Positions 33,357-41,067 of a stretch of 64,000 nucleotides of DNA are shown here, one piece after another. The stretch spans positions 62,001 to 126,000 of the forward strand of contig NZ_JQGJ02000008.1 of NCBI RefSeq assembly GCF_000802155.2, written 5' to 3'. This DNA is from Pseudomonas frederiksbergensis. GTDB lineage: Bacteria > Pseudomonadota > Gammaproteobacteria > Pseudomonadales > Pseudomonadaceae. The position numbers and the translations under genes were made by a program. The notes under the pieces are model-generated. The model made no database searches and was not told where the DNA came from. It worked only from the letters and a program-made list of their open reading frames with translations. Each line of letters begins with the position of its first letter. Position 1 is the first letter of the stretch.

Positions 33357-34271
33357 ATGTTACGTACAATCAACTTCATGGGCGTTCGCAACATTGCGTT
33401 CGGCGTCACATTGTTCCTCACGGCCCTGGCGTTGTTCAGCTGGGCCACCAAGGGCCTGAACTACGGCCTGGACTTCACCGGCGGTACGCTCATCGAGCTG
33501 ACCTACGAGCGTCCGGCCGACGTCACCAAGGTGCGTGAGCAACTGGCGAGCTCGGGCTACAGCGATGCCGTCGTGCAGAGCTTTGGCGCCACCACCGATT
33601 TGCTGGTGCGCATGCCGGGTGAAGACCCGCAGTTGGGCCATCAGGTCGCCGAGGCCTTGCAGAAGGCCGGCGGCGACAACCCGGCCCAGGTCAAGCGCGT
33701 CGAGTTCGTCGGCCCGCAGGTGGGTGAAGAGTTGCGCGACCAGGGCGGCCTCGGCATGCTGTTGGCGCTGGGCGGCGTGATGCTCTACCTGGCTTTCCGC
33801 TTCCAGTGGAAGTTCGCGGTGGGCGCCATCGTCTCGCTGATTCATGACGTGATCGTCACCGTGGGCATCCTGTCGTTCTTCCAGATCACCTTCGACCTGA
33901 CGGTGCTGGCGGCGGTGTTGGCGATCATCGGTTACTCGCTCAACGACACCATCGTGGTGTTCGACCGGGTGCGTGAGAACTTCCGTGTGCTGCGCAAGGC
34001 GTCCTTGATCGAGAACATCAATATCTCGACCACCCAGACCCTGCTGCGGACCATGGCGACGTCGATTTCCACCTTGCTGGCAATTGCTGCGCTGCTGTTC
34101 TTCGGCGGCGACAACCTGTTCGGTTTCTCCATCGCGTTGTTCATTGGTGTGATGGCGGGTACTTACTCGTCGATCTATATCGCCAACGTGGTGTTGATCT
34201 GGCTGAACCTGAGCACCGAGGATCTGATTCCTCCAGCGGCCACTGACACCGAGGTGGACGACCGCCCGTAA
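33357..34271 (+). CDS. secF: protein translocase subunit SecF
   Basis: The 304-residue partner of SecD has the SecF signature KGLNYGLDFTGGTLIELTYE near the start and six membrane helices. The RND segment FDLTVLAAVLAIIGYSLNDT and IVVFDRVRENFRVLRK is conserved. It acts at the inner membrane in the SecDF-YajC complex. Its ATG has an AAGGGG ribosome-binding site just after the secD stop. A strong terminator ends the cluster. Confidence 0.97.
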   Translation: MLRTINFMGVRNIAFGVTLFLTALALFSWATKGLNYGLDFTGGTLIELTYERPADVTKVREQLASSGYSDAVVQSFGATTDLLVRMPGEDPQLGHQVAEALQKAGGDNPAQVKRVEFVGPQVGEELRDQGGLGMLLALGGVMLYLAFRFQWKFAVGAIVSLIHDVIVTVGILSFFQITFDLTVLAAVLAIIGYSLNDTIVVFDRVRENFRVLRKASLIENINISTTQTLLRTMATSISTLLAIAALLFFGGDNLFGFSIALFIGVMAGTYSSIYIANVVLIWLNLSTEDLIPPAATDTEVDDRP

Positions 34272-34298
34272 GGCTCGGTTTTCCGTCCGTCACCGCTG

Positions 34299-34330
34299 AA
34301 AAGGCGCGAGTTGAACTCGCGCCTTTTTTT
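34299..34330 (+). terminator. terminator after secF
   Basis: AAGGCGCGAG pairs with CTCGCGCCTT and a T7 run follows. It closes the queA-secF cluster. Confidence 0.92.
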
Positions 34331-34388
34331 GTGCTCCAAGGCTGGGAGAAGCGCGGATTAATCCGCTTGTGATGGTCAGGAGGTTCAA

Positions 34389-34937
34389 GTGAACAAATCG
34401 ATGCTGGTTGGTGCGGTATTGGGTGCTGTCGGTGTAACAGCCGGTGGTGCGGTCGCCACCTACAGCTTGGTAAAAAGTGGCCCTGAGTATGCGCAAGTAT
34501 TGGCCGTGGAACCGGTCAAGACCCAGATCAAGACTCCGCGTGAAGTGTGCAAGGACGTCACCGTAACTCGGCAGAAGCCAGTCCAGGACCAACACCAGAT
34601 CGCCGGCACCGTGCTCGGCGCCGTGGCCGGTGGCCTGTTGGGCAACCAGATCGGTGGCGGCACCGGCAAGAAAATCGCCACTGTGGCGGGTGCGGCCGGT
34701 GGTGGTTATGCCGGTAACAAGATCCAGGAAGGCATGCAGGAACGTGACACCTACACCACCACCCAAACTCGCTGCAACACGGTCAATGACATCAGCGACA
34801 AGGTTGTAGGCTACGACGTCCGCTACATGCTCGATGGCAAGGAAGGCAAAGTCCGCATGGACCGCGACCCGGGCAACCAGATTCCGGTGAGCAAGGAAGG
34901 CCAACTGATCCTTGGCCAGAACGAACCGGCCCAGTAA
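34389..34937 (+). CDS. glycine-zipper 2TM domain protein
   Basis: The 182-residue protein begins with a membrane segment (MLVGAVLGAVGVTAGGAVAT). Its middle holds a glycine-zipper pair at about residues 76-118 (GTVLGAVAGGLLGNQIGGGT, then GAAGGGYAGNKIQEG). This is typical of envelope proteins related to SlyB or Rickettsia 17-kDa antigens, but no lipobox Cys is seen. The GTG start is decided by an exact AGGAGG at 34378-34383. A C-terminal YDVRYMLDGKEGKVRMDRDP domain follows. It is probably anchored in the inner membrane or periplasm. It forms its own transcription unit with a terminator. Confidence 0.85.
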   Translation: MNKSMLVGAVLGAVGVTAGGAVATYSLVKSGPEYAQVLAVEPVKTQIKTPREVCKDVTVTRQKPVQDQHQIAGTVLGAVAGGLLGNQIGGGTGKKIATVAGAAGGGYAGNKIQEGMQERDTYTTTQTRCNTVNDISDKVVGYDVRYMLDGKEGKVRMDRDPGNQIPVSKEGQLILGQNEPAQ

Positions 34938-34953
34938 TTGGAAAATGTACAAG

Positions 34954-34977
34954 AAGCACCCTTCGGGGTGCTTTTTT
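34954..34977 (+). terminator. terminator after glycine-zipper gene
   Basis: AGCACCC and GGGTGCT pair around TTCG-type loop bases and a T6 run follows. Confidence 0.85.
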
Positions 34978-35010
34978 ACGCCCGCGTTTTATACCCCACC
35001 CAAATCCGCT

Positions 35011-35094
35011 GTGTGAGCGAGCCTGCTCGCGAAAGCGGTCGCTGCGCACTGGAGCGCCAGCCCGGCCGTGCGGGAGCAAGCTCCCTTGCCACGG
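35011..35094. repeat. two REP-like palindromes
   Basis: One unit of the GTGAGCGAGCCTGCTCGCGAA type lies at 35011-35038, and one of the CGGGAGCAAGCTCCCTTGCC type at 35068-35094. They fill the gap between convergent transcription units. Confidence 0.7.
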
Positions 35095-35130
35095 AGTGTT
35101 CATATCTGAACTGAGTGATTTCAACAGCAT

Positions 35131-35158
35131 AAAAAAAGCACCCCGAAAGGTGCTTTTT
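35131..35158 (-). terminator. bidirectional terminator after suhB
   Basis: On the minus strand AGCACC/GGTGCT forms a stem with a T7 run; the plus strand also reads into T5. It ends suhB and backs up the unit on the other strand. Confidence 0.85.
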
Positions 35159-35173
35159 CTGTAGCCGAGCTGC

Positions 35174-35992
35174 TTAGCGCTTCAGCGAAGCCGGCAGGTG
35201 CGGCTGGATGGCGGTGAGCACAGCCTTGAAGCATTTGGTGTTGCCGGCAACGATGTGGCCTTTTTCAAGGAAGTCGTGGCCACCGGTGAAGTCGCTCACC
35301 AAACCGCCGGCTTCCTGGATCAGAAGTGCGCCCGCAGCCATGTCCCACTCGGACAGGCCCGACTCCCAGAATGCATCGAAACGGCCAGCGGCCACGTAGG
35401 CCAGGTCCAGGCTGGCAGCACCGGCGCGGCGGATGCCGGCGGTCTGGCCGACCAGGGCGCGGAACATGCCCAGGTAGTTGTCCAGGTTGTCCATCTGGTC
35501 GTCACGGAACGGGAAACCGGTACCCAGCAAGGCGCCGTCCAGGCTGGTGCGGCCGCTGACGCGCAGGCGACGACCATTCAACTGGGCGCCACGGCCACGG
35601 CTGGCGGTGAATTCTTCCTGGCGAACCGGGTCCAGCACGACGGCGTGCTCCAGTCGGCCGCGGTATTTGCAGGCGATGCTGACCGCGAAGTGAGGAATGC
35701 CACGCAGGAAGTTGGTGGTGCCGTCCAGCGGATCGATGATCCACAGGTACTCTTCTCCTTCGATGCCGGTACCGGCGTGCATGCCAGTCTCTTCGCCGCG
35801 GATCGAGTGGTTAGGGTAAGCCTTGCGCAGGGCGTCGACGATTTTCTGTTCGGCGGCGCGATCCACCTCGGACACGTAGTCCTTGGCGTCTTTTTCATCG
35901 ACCTTGATGGTATCCAGGCGCTCGATGGAGCGGAAGATCAGTTCACTGGCGCTGCGGGCGGCGCGCAGCGCGATATTCAGCATGGGCTGCAT
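35174..35992 (-). CDS. suhB: inositol-1-monophosphatase family protein SuhB
   Basis: The 272-residue enzyme has the metal-binding motifs of the Li-sensitive phosphatase fold: IRGEETG, WIIDPLDGTTNFLRGIPHFA and SGLSEWDMAAGALLIQEAGG. It hydrolyses inositol phosphates. In E. coli SuhB is also part of the rRNA antitermination complex. It is cytosolic, of normal length, and diverges from trmJ with about 144 bases between starts. Confidence 0.95.
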   Translation of the reverse strand: MQPMLNIALRAARSASELIFRSIERLDTIKVDEKDAKDYVSEVDRAAEQKIVDALRKAYPNHSIRGEETGMHAGTGIEGEEYLWIIDPLDGTTNFLRGIPHFAVSIACKYRGRLEHAVVLDPVRQEEFTASRGRGAQLNGRRLRVSGRTSLDGALLGTGFPFRDDQMDNLDNYLGMFRALVGQTAGIRRAGAASLDLAYVAAGRFDAFWESGLSEWDMAAGALLIQEAGGLVSDFTGGHDFLEKGHIVAGNTKCFKAVLTAIQPHLPASLKR

Positions 35993-36136
35993 GGATGTGT
36001 CACCTAAGGTTGTTAAAGAAAGCCGCGCATTCTATCAGAAAGTTTTCTCAGGAGAAGGTTGGTGTTCGCTTTCATAGCTTAACGGTAGGTGCTTAGGTAA
36101 GATTTGCTCCCTTTTAAGTGTTCGAGAGCGCCTCCC

Positions 36137-36907
36137 TTGTTGCAGAACATTCGTGTCGTCCTGGTCAATACCAGCCATCCGGGAAACATCGGCGGAGCTG
36201 CGCGGGCCATGAAGAACATGGGCCTGTCGCGGCTGGTGCTGGTCGAGCCCCGTTCGTTTCCTCATCACGAAGCCGATGCCCGGGCATCCGGCGCCAATGA
36301 CATCCTGGCCAATGCCGAAGTAGTCGCCACGTTGGAAGACGCCCTGGTGGGATGCAACCTGGTGCTCGGCACCAGTGCTCGCGATCGTCGTATCCCCTGG
36401 CCGCTGCTCGATCCCCGCGAATGCGGCACCAAAGTCATCGAGGAAGCCGGGCAGGGCGTGCAGATCGCCCTGGTGTTCGGCCGTGAAGATTCCGGCCTTA
36501 CCAATGAAGAGCTGCAGCGATGTCATTATCACGTGCATATCCCTTCCGACCCCGGATTCAGCTCGCTGAACCTCGGGGCGGCGGTGCAGGTGTTGAGCTA
36601 CGAAGTGCGCATGGCCTGGCTGCAAGCCGAAGGCCAGCCCAGCAAGGTTGAAAAGTTCGAGGCAACGTCGCCGCGCAGTGAGACACTGGCGACCATGGAT
36701 GAACTGGAGCGATTCTATGAACACCTGGAACAGACCCTGGTGGACATCGAATTCCTCGACCCGGAAAAGCCTCGGCACTTGATGGCGCGCCTGCGTCGGT
36801 TGTACGGACGAAGCTCGGTGAGCCGGGCGGAAATGAATATATTGCGCGGCATCCTCACGGAAACCCAGAAAGCGGCCCGTGGCGAGCTGATTAAGCGGAA
36901 GGAATAA
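36137..36907 (+). CDS. trmJ: tRNA (cytidine/uridine-2'-O)-methyltransferase TrmJ
   Basis: This SPOUT-family enzyme 2'-O-methylates position 32 of tRNA. The 256-residue sequence shows RVVLVNTSHPGNIGGAARAM, GTSARDRRIPWP, the SAM-knot segment ALVFGREDSGLTNEELQRCH, and SLNLGAAVQVLSYEVRMAW. The start is taken at the TTG at 36137 (encoding M-L-Q-N-I-R), because similarity begins there and no ATG is suitable; a TTG at 36104 is in frame. The cysE ATG follows one base after its stop, so the two are co-transcribed. Confidence 0.93.
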   Translation: MLQNIRVVLVNTSHPGNIGGAARAMKNMGLSRLVLVEPRSFPHHEADARASGANDILANAEVVATLEDALVGCNLVLGTSARDRRIPWPLLDPRECGTKVIEEAGQGVQIALVFGREDSGLTNEELQRCHYHVHIPSDPGFSSLNLGAAVQVLSYEVRMAWLQAEGQPSKVEKFEATSPRSETLATMDELERFYEHLEQTLVDIEFLDPEKPRHLMARLRRLYGRSSVSRAEMNILRGILTETQKAARGELIKRKE

Positions 36908-36908
36908 A

Positions 36909-37685
36909 ATGTTCGAACGTTTGCGTGAAGATATCCAGAGCGTCTTCCATCGTGACCCGGCGGCGCGCAATGCCTTTGAAGTGCTGACCTGCTACCCGGG
37001 CATGCATGCCATCTGGATCCATCGCCTGTCCGGCGCCTTGTGGAATATGGGCTGGAAGTGGCTGGCGCGGCTGGTCTCGAACTTCGGGCGCTGGCTGACC
37101 GGGATCGAGATCCATCCAGGCGCCAAGGTCGGTCGCCGGTTTTTCATCGACCACGGCATGGGCATTGTCATCGGCGAGACCGCCGAGATCGGCGATGACG
37201 TGACGCTGTACCAAGGCGTGACCCTCGGTGGCACGAGCTGGAACAAAGGCAAGCGCCACCCAACCCTTGGAGACGGTGTGGTGGTGGGTGCTGGCGCCAA
37301 GGTGCTCGGGCCGTTCACGGTCGGGGCGGGGGCGAAAGTCGGCTCGAATGCCGTGGTGACCAAGGCCGTGCCTCCCGGCGCGACCGTGGTGGGCATTCCG
37401 GGACGGATCATCGTCAAGTCGGATGAAGAGCAGGACGCCCGGCGCAAGGCCATGGCCGAGAAGATCGGCTTCGACGCCTACGGTGTTGGTGAAGACATGC
37501 CCGACCCGGTGGCCCGTGCCATCAATCAATTGCTTGATCACCTGCAAGCGGTGGACGGGCGTCTGGAGGGGATGTGCGGCGCCCTGAAGGAGTTGGGAAG
37601 TAATTATTGTGCCAAGGACTTGCCTGAGCTGCGCGAAGAGGATTTCGCGTGTGTGAAGGACAAGGATGAGACTCAGGCCAGCTGA
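36909..37685 (+). CDS. cysE: serine O-acetyltransferase
   Basis: The enzyme acetylates L-serine for cysteine synthesis, supplying the sulphur acceptor. The 258-residue protein has a helical N-terminal part and a left-handed beta-helix with hexapeptide repeats (GIEIHPGAKVGRRFFIDHGM, GIVIGETAEIGDDVTLYQGV, TLGDGVVVGAGAKVLGPFTV). The catalytic His context HGMGIVIGETA is present. The C-terminal tail is longer than in the short SAT family and more variable. Placement before the iron-sulphur operon fits cysteine supply, although the operons are separate. Confidence 0.94.
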   Translation: MFERLREDIQSVFHRDPAARNAFEVLTCYPGMHAIWIHRLSGALWNMGWKWLARLVSNFGRWLTGIEIHPGAKVGRRFFIDHGMGIVIGETAEIGDDVTLYQGVTLGGTSWNKGKRHPTLGDGVVVGAGAKVLGPFTVGAGAKVGSNAVVTKAVPPGATVVGIPGRIIVKSDEEQDARRKAMAEKIGFDAYGVGEDMPDPVARAINQLLDHLQAVDGRLEGMCGALKELGSNYCAKDLPELREEDFACVKDKDETQAS

Positions 37686-37698
37686 AACCCTGCCGGCC

Positions 37699-37792
37699 CC
37701 TTCGCGAGCAAGCCTGCTCCCACATTGGATCTGAGTCGTACATGAGTTATGTGCTCGCCAGAGATTCCTGTGGGAGCGGGCTTGCTCGCGAA
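37699..37792. repeat. REP doublet (second family)
   Basis: Inverted units CTTCGCGAGCAAGCCTGCTC (ending near 37724) and TGTGGGAGCGGGCTTGCTCG (from 37769) face each other. This is the GTGGGAGCGGGCTTGCTCGCGAA type, different from the GTGGCGAGGGAGC type found elsewhere in the window. Confidence 0.85.
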
Positions 37793-37859
37793 TAACGATC
37801 ACGCGGTATCGCTGGTTGTTAGCCGCCTACCTTTGCTATCATGCGCGCGCTCTTTTGCG

Positions 37860-37920
37860 GGTAAACCCGAGTAAAGCACTAGGTCTTATACTTGACTTAA
37901 ATACTCGGGAATTGCATACT
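37860..37920 (+). promoter_or_regulatory. iscR promoter with IscR type-1 binding sites
   Basis: A type-1 IscR-like site spans 37888-37912 (ATACTTGACT...ACTCGGGAAT with TAAAT between). It overlaps a -35 box TTGACT (37892-37897) and a -10 box CATACT (37915-37920) at 17 bases. A second, inverted partial copy (CCCGAGTAAAGCACTAGG) lies at 37867-37884. This implies that [2Fe-2S]-IscR represses its own operon, as in E. coli. Confidence 0.8.
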
Positions 37921-37952
37921 CGCCCCCATTCCGAACTCCGTGGTAATTGTCC

Positions 37953-38444
37953 ATGCGACTGACTACAAAAGGCCGATACGCCGTGACCGCGATGCTGGAT
38001 CTGGCATTGCATGCGCAGCACGGGCCGGTGTCCCTGGCCGATATCTCCGAGCGCCAGGGCATTTCCCTGTCTTATCTCGAACAGCTGTTTGCCAAGCTGC
38101 GCCGCAGCAACCTGGTTTCCAGCGTTCGTGGCCCCGGTGGCGGCTACCAGCTGTCGCGCGAGATGCAAGGCATCCAGGTGGCCCAGGTGATCGATGCCGT
38201 GAACGAATCGGTCGATGCGACCAAATGCCAGGGGCTGGGCGATTGCCATGGCGGCGATACTTGCCTGACCCACCATCTGTGGTGCGACTTGAGCCTGCAG
38301 ATCCACGAATTTCTGAGCGGTATCAGCTTGGCCGACCTTGTCACTCGCCGTGAGGTACAAGAAGTCGCCCAGCGTCAGGACCAGCGCCGTTGCAATAGCA
38401 AGTCGCTGCACCTGGACAAGATTGAAGCGTCCGCCGTCGAATGA
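37953..38444 (+). CDS. iscR: Rrf2-family [2Fe-2S] regulator IscR
   Basis: The 163-residue regulator starts MRLTTKGRYAVTAMLDLALH and has a winged-helix domain (LADISERQGISLSYLEQLF, then VSSVRGPGGGYQLSRE). The cluster-binding loop CQGLGDCHGGDTC holds three Cys. It senses iron-sulphur status and represses the operon when it holds its cluster. The ATG at 37953 was chosen over the TTG at 37947 because the family begins with MRLT. The C-terminal tail is basic and poorly conserved. Confidence 0.96.
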   Translation: MRLTTKGRYAVTAMLDLALHAQHGPVSLADISERQGISLSYLEQLFAKLRRSNLVSSVRGPGGGYQLSREMQGIQVAQVIDAVNESVDATKCQGLGDCHGGDTCLTHHLWCDLSLQIHEFLSGISLADLVTRREVQEVAQRQDQRRCNSKSLHLDKIEASAVE

Positions 38445-38494
38445 CCGCCGCAGAGCACGCGGAACGCCAGCCAGCCTGATTTAGGAGAGAGTCC

Positions 38495-39709
38495 ATGAAA
38501 TTGCCGATTTACCTTGATTACTCAGCGACCACCCCGGTTGATCCGCGTGTTGCGCAAAAGATGAGTGAATGCCTGCTGGTCGACGGAAACTTCGGTAACC
38601 CGGCATCCCGTTCCCACGTGTTCGGCTGGAAGGCCGAAGAGTCGGTCGAAAACGCCCGTCGCCAAGTCGCCGACCTGGTCAACGCCGACCCGCGCGAGAT
38701 CGTCTGGACCTCCGGTGCCACCGAGTCCGACAACCTGGCCATCAAGGGTGTCGCGCATTTCTACCACACCAAGGGCAAGCACCTGATCACCTCCAAGATC
38801 GAGCACAAGGCTGTCCTGGACACCATGCGCCAACTGGAGCGTGAAGGCTTCGAAGTCACCTACATCGAGCCAGGTGAAGACGGCATCATCTCCCCGGCCA
38901 TGGTCGAAGCCGCCCTGCGCGACGACACCATCCTGGTGTCGATCATGCACGTGAACAACGAAATCGGTACCGTCAACGACATCGCGGCCATCGGCGAACT
39001 GACCCGCTCCAAGGGCATCCTGTTCCACGTCGACGCAGCCCAGTCCACCGGCAAGGTCGACATCGACCTGTCCAAGCTGAAAGTCGACCTGATGTCGTTC
39101 TCCGCCCACAAGACCTATGGTCCTAAAGGCATCGGCGCGCTGTACGTCAGCCGCAAGCCGCGTGTTCGCCTCGAAGCGACCATGCACGGCGGCGGTCACG
39201 AGCGTGGCATGCGTTCCGGCACCCTGGCGACCCACCAGATCGTCGGCATGGGCGAAGCGTTCCGCGTAGCCAAGGAAGACATGGCCGCCGAGAACGTACG
39301 CATCAAGGCCCTGAGCGACCGTTTCTTCAAGCAGGTCGAGCACCTCGAAGAACTCTACGTCAACGGCAGCATGACCGCCCGCGTACCGCACAACCTGAAC
39401 CTAAGCTTCAACTACGTTGAAGGCGAGTCGCTGATCATGGCGCTCAAGGATCTGGCCGTGTCGTCCGGTTCGGCGTGCACCTCGGCATCGCTGGAACCTT
39501 CGTACGTACTGCGCGCCCTGGGCCGCAACGACGAACTGGCCCACAGCTCCATCCGCTTCACCTTCGGCCGTTTCACCACCGAAGAAGAAATCGATTACGC
39601 CGCGCAGAAAGTCTGCGAGGCCGTTACCAAGCTGCGCGCTCTTTCGCCGCTGTGGGACATGTACAAAGACGGCGTCGACATCTCGAAAATCGAATGGGCG
39701 GCGCACTGA
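38495..39709 (+). CDS. iscS: cysteine desulfurase IscS
   Basis: This 404-residue PLP enzyme takes sulphur from cysteine and passes it to IscU and tRNA thiolation factors. It begins MKLPIYLDYSATTPVDPRVA. The PLP Lys is K206 in SFSAHKTYGPKGIGALY and the active-site Cys is C328 in SSGSACTSASLEPSYVL; both match E. coli numbering. Its ATG follows TTTAGGAGAGAG, a strong ribosome-binding site. It is the second gene of the isc operon. Confidence 0.98.
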   Translation: MKLPIYLDYSATTPVDPRVAQKMSECLLVDGNFGNPASRSHVFGWKAEESVENARRQVADLVNADPREIVWTSGATESDNLAIKGVAHFYHTKGKHLITSKIEHKAVLDTMRQLEREGFEVTYIEPGEDGIISPAMVEAALRDDTILVSIMHVNNEIGTVNDIAAIGELTRSKGILFHVDAAQSTGKVDIDLSKLKVDLMSFSAHKTYGPKGIGALYVSRKPRVRLEATMHGGGHERGMRSGTLATHQIVGMGEAFRVAKEDMAAENVRIKALSDRFFKQVEHLEELYVNGSMTARVPHNLNLSFNYVEGESLIMALKDLAVSSGSACTSASLEPSYVLRALGRNDELAHSSIRFTFGRFTTEEEIDYAAQKVCEAVTKLRALSPLWDMYKDGVDISKIEWAAH

Positions 39710-39752
39710 GAAGTCGCCACCAGAGCGGCTCCACTGATGAGGATTGAAGCAA

Positions 39753-40139
39753 ATGGCATATAGCGAAAAGGTCATCGACCACTACGAGAACCCGCGCAAC
39801 GTCGGCAAGATGGACGCGCAGGATCCTGACGTCGGCACCGGCATGGTCGGCGCCCCGGCATGCGGCGACGTGATGCGCCTGCAGATCAAGGTCAACGAAC
39901 AAGGCATCATCGAAGACGCCAAGTTCAAGACCTACGGCTGCGGTTCCGCCATCGCGTCCAGCTCCCTGGCCACCGAGTGGATGAAGGGCAAGACCCTCGA
40001 CGAAGCCGAAACCATCAAGAACACCCAGCTGGCCGAAGAACTGGCCTTGCCGCCAGTGAAAATCCACTGCTCGGTACTCGCTGAAGACGCCATCAAGGCC
40101 GCCGTTCGCGACTACAAGCAGAAGAAAGGCTTGATCTGA
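39753..40139 (+). CDS. iscU: iron-sulphur scaffold IscU
   Basis: The 128-residue scaffold assembles [2Fe-2S] and [4Fe-4S] clusters. It starts MAYSEKVIDHYENPRNVGKM. C37 lies in GAPACGDVM, and the other cluster Cys residues are in YGCGSAIASSSLATEW (C63) and LPPVKIHCSVLAEDAIK (C106). The LPPVK HscA-binding motif is intact. The ATG at 39753 was chosen over an in-frame TTG at 39744. Confidence 0.98.
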   Translation: MAYSEKVIDHYENPRNVGKMDAQDPDVGTGMVGAPACGDVMRLQIKVNEQGIIEDAKFKTYGCGSAIASSSLATEWMKGKTLDEAETIKNTQLAEELALPPVKIHCSVLAEDAIKAAVRDYKQKKGLI

Positions 40140-40163
40140 TCCGCGTTACGGTAAGGAGTTTCC

Positions 40164-40487
40164 ATGGCTATCCAGATGACAGAAGCGGCAGCTAAACATG
40201 TGCAGCGTTCCCTCGCGGGACGCGGCAAGGGCGAGGGTATCCGCCTGGGTGTTCGCACCACGGGCTGCTCTGGCCTCGCCTACGTGCTGGAATTCGTCGA
40301 CGAAGTGGGCGAAGACGACCAGGTATTCGAGAGTCATGGTCAGAAAGTGATCATCGACCCGAAGAGCCTGACGTACCTGGACGGCACCGAGCTGGATTTC
40401 GTCAAGGAAGGGTTGAACGAAGGCTTCAAGTTCAACAATCCCAACGTGCGCGGTGAATGTGGCTGCGGCGAAAGCTTCAACATCTGA
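40164..40487 (+). CDS. iscA: iron-sulphur carrier IscA
   Basis: The 107-residue A-type carrier has the three family Cys: one in RTTGCSGLAYVLEF and two in the C-terminal GECGCGESFNI. It delivers clusters or iron to targets. AAGGAG precedes the ATG. Length and operon position are normal. Confidence 0.97.
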   Translation: MAIQMTEAAAKHVQRSLAGRGKGEGIRLGVRTTGCSGLAYVLEFVDEVGEDDQVFESHGQKVIIDPKSLTYLDGTELDFVKEGLNEGFKFNNPNVRGECGCGESFNI

Positions 40488-40495
40488 GGCGGCTC

Positions 40496-41017
40496 GTGGG
40501 TACTCCTTGTCATTTTGCATTGTTCCAGTTGCAGCCTGCTTTCCAGCTGGACCTGGACCAATTGTCCGCGCGTTATCTGGAACTGGCCCGTGGTGTCCAT
40601 CCCGACCGCTTTGCCGATGCCTCCGAGGCGGAGCAGCGGCGGGCGCTCGAGCAGTCGGCGAACCTCAACGAGGCCTACCAGACGCTCAAGAACCCGGCCA
40701 AGCGCGCGCGCTACCTGCTCGCCATCAGCGGTCATGAGCTGCCCCTGGAAGTTACGGTGCACGACCCTGAGTTCCTGTTGCAGCAGATGCAATGGCGCGA
40801 AGAGCTTGAAGATCTGCAGGACAGCGCCGACCTGGCCGGTGTCGCGGTATTCAAGCGTCGCCTGAAGGATGCCCAGCAAGCACTCAACGAAAGCTTCGCA
40901 GCCTGTTGGAACGATGCCGCGCAACGCGAACAGGCCGAACGGCTGATGCGGCGCATGCAGTTCCTCGACAAGCTCACCCACGAAGTGCGCCAGCTAGAAG
41001 AGCGCCTCGACGATTAA
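40496..41017 (+). CDS. hscB: J-domain co-chaperone HscB
   Basis: The 173-residue co-chaperone starts (GTG) with GTPCHFALFQLQPAFQLDLD and has a J domain with the HPD motif (ARGVHPDRFADA). A C-terminal helical bundle binds IscU. It stimulates HscA ATPase and targets it to IscU. The GTG at 40496 lies eight bases after the iscA stop and was picked because similarity starts there; an upstream GTG frame overlaps iscA. Confidence 0.95.
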   Translation: MGTPCHFALFQLQPAFQLDLDQLSARYLELARGVHPDRFADASEAEQRRALEQSANLNEAYQTLKNPAKRARYLLAISGHELPLEVTVHDPEFLLQQMQWREELEDLQDSADLAGVAVFKRRLKDAQQALNESFAACWNDAAQREQAERLMRRMQFLDKLTHEVRQLEERLDD

Positions 41018-41067
41018 CCCAGTGCCGCTCCGGTCGCACGCCTGATTACAGATAAGACCTGATTACG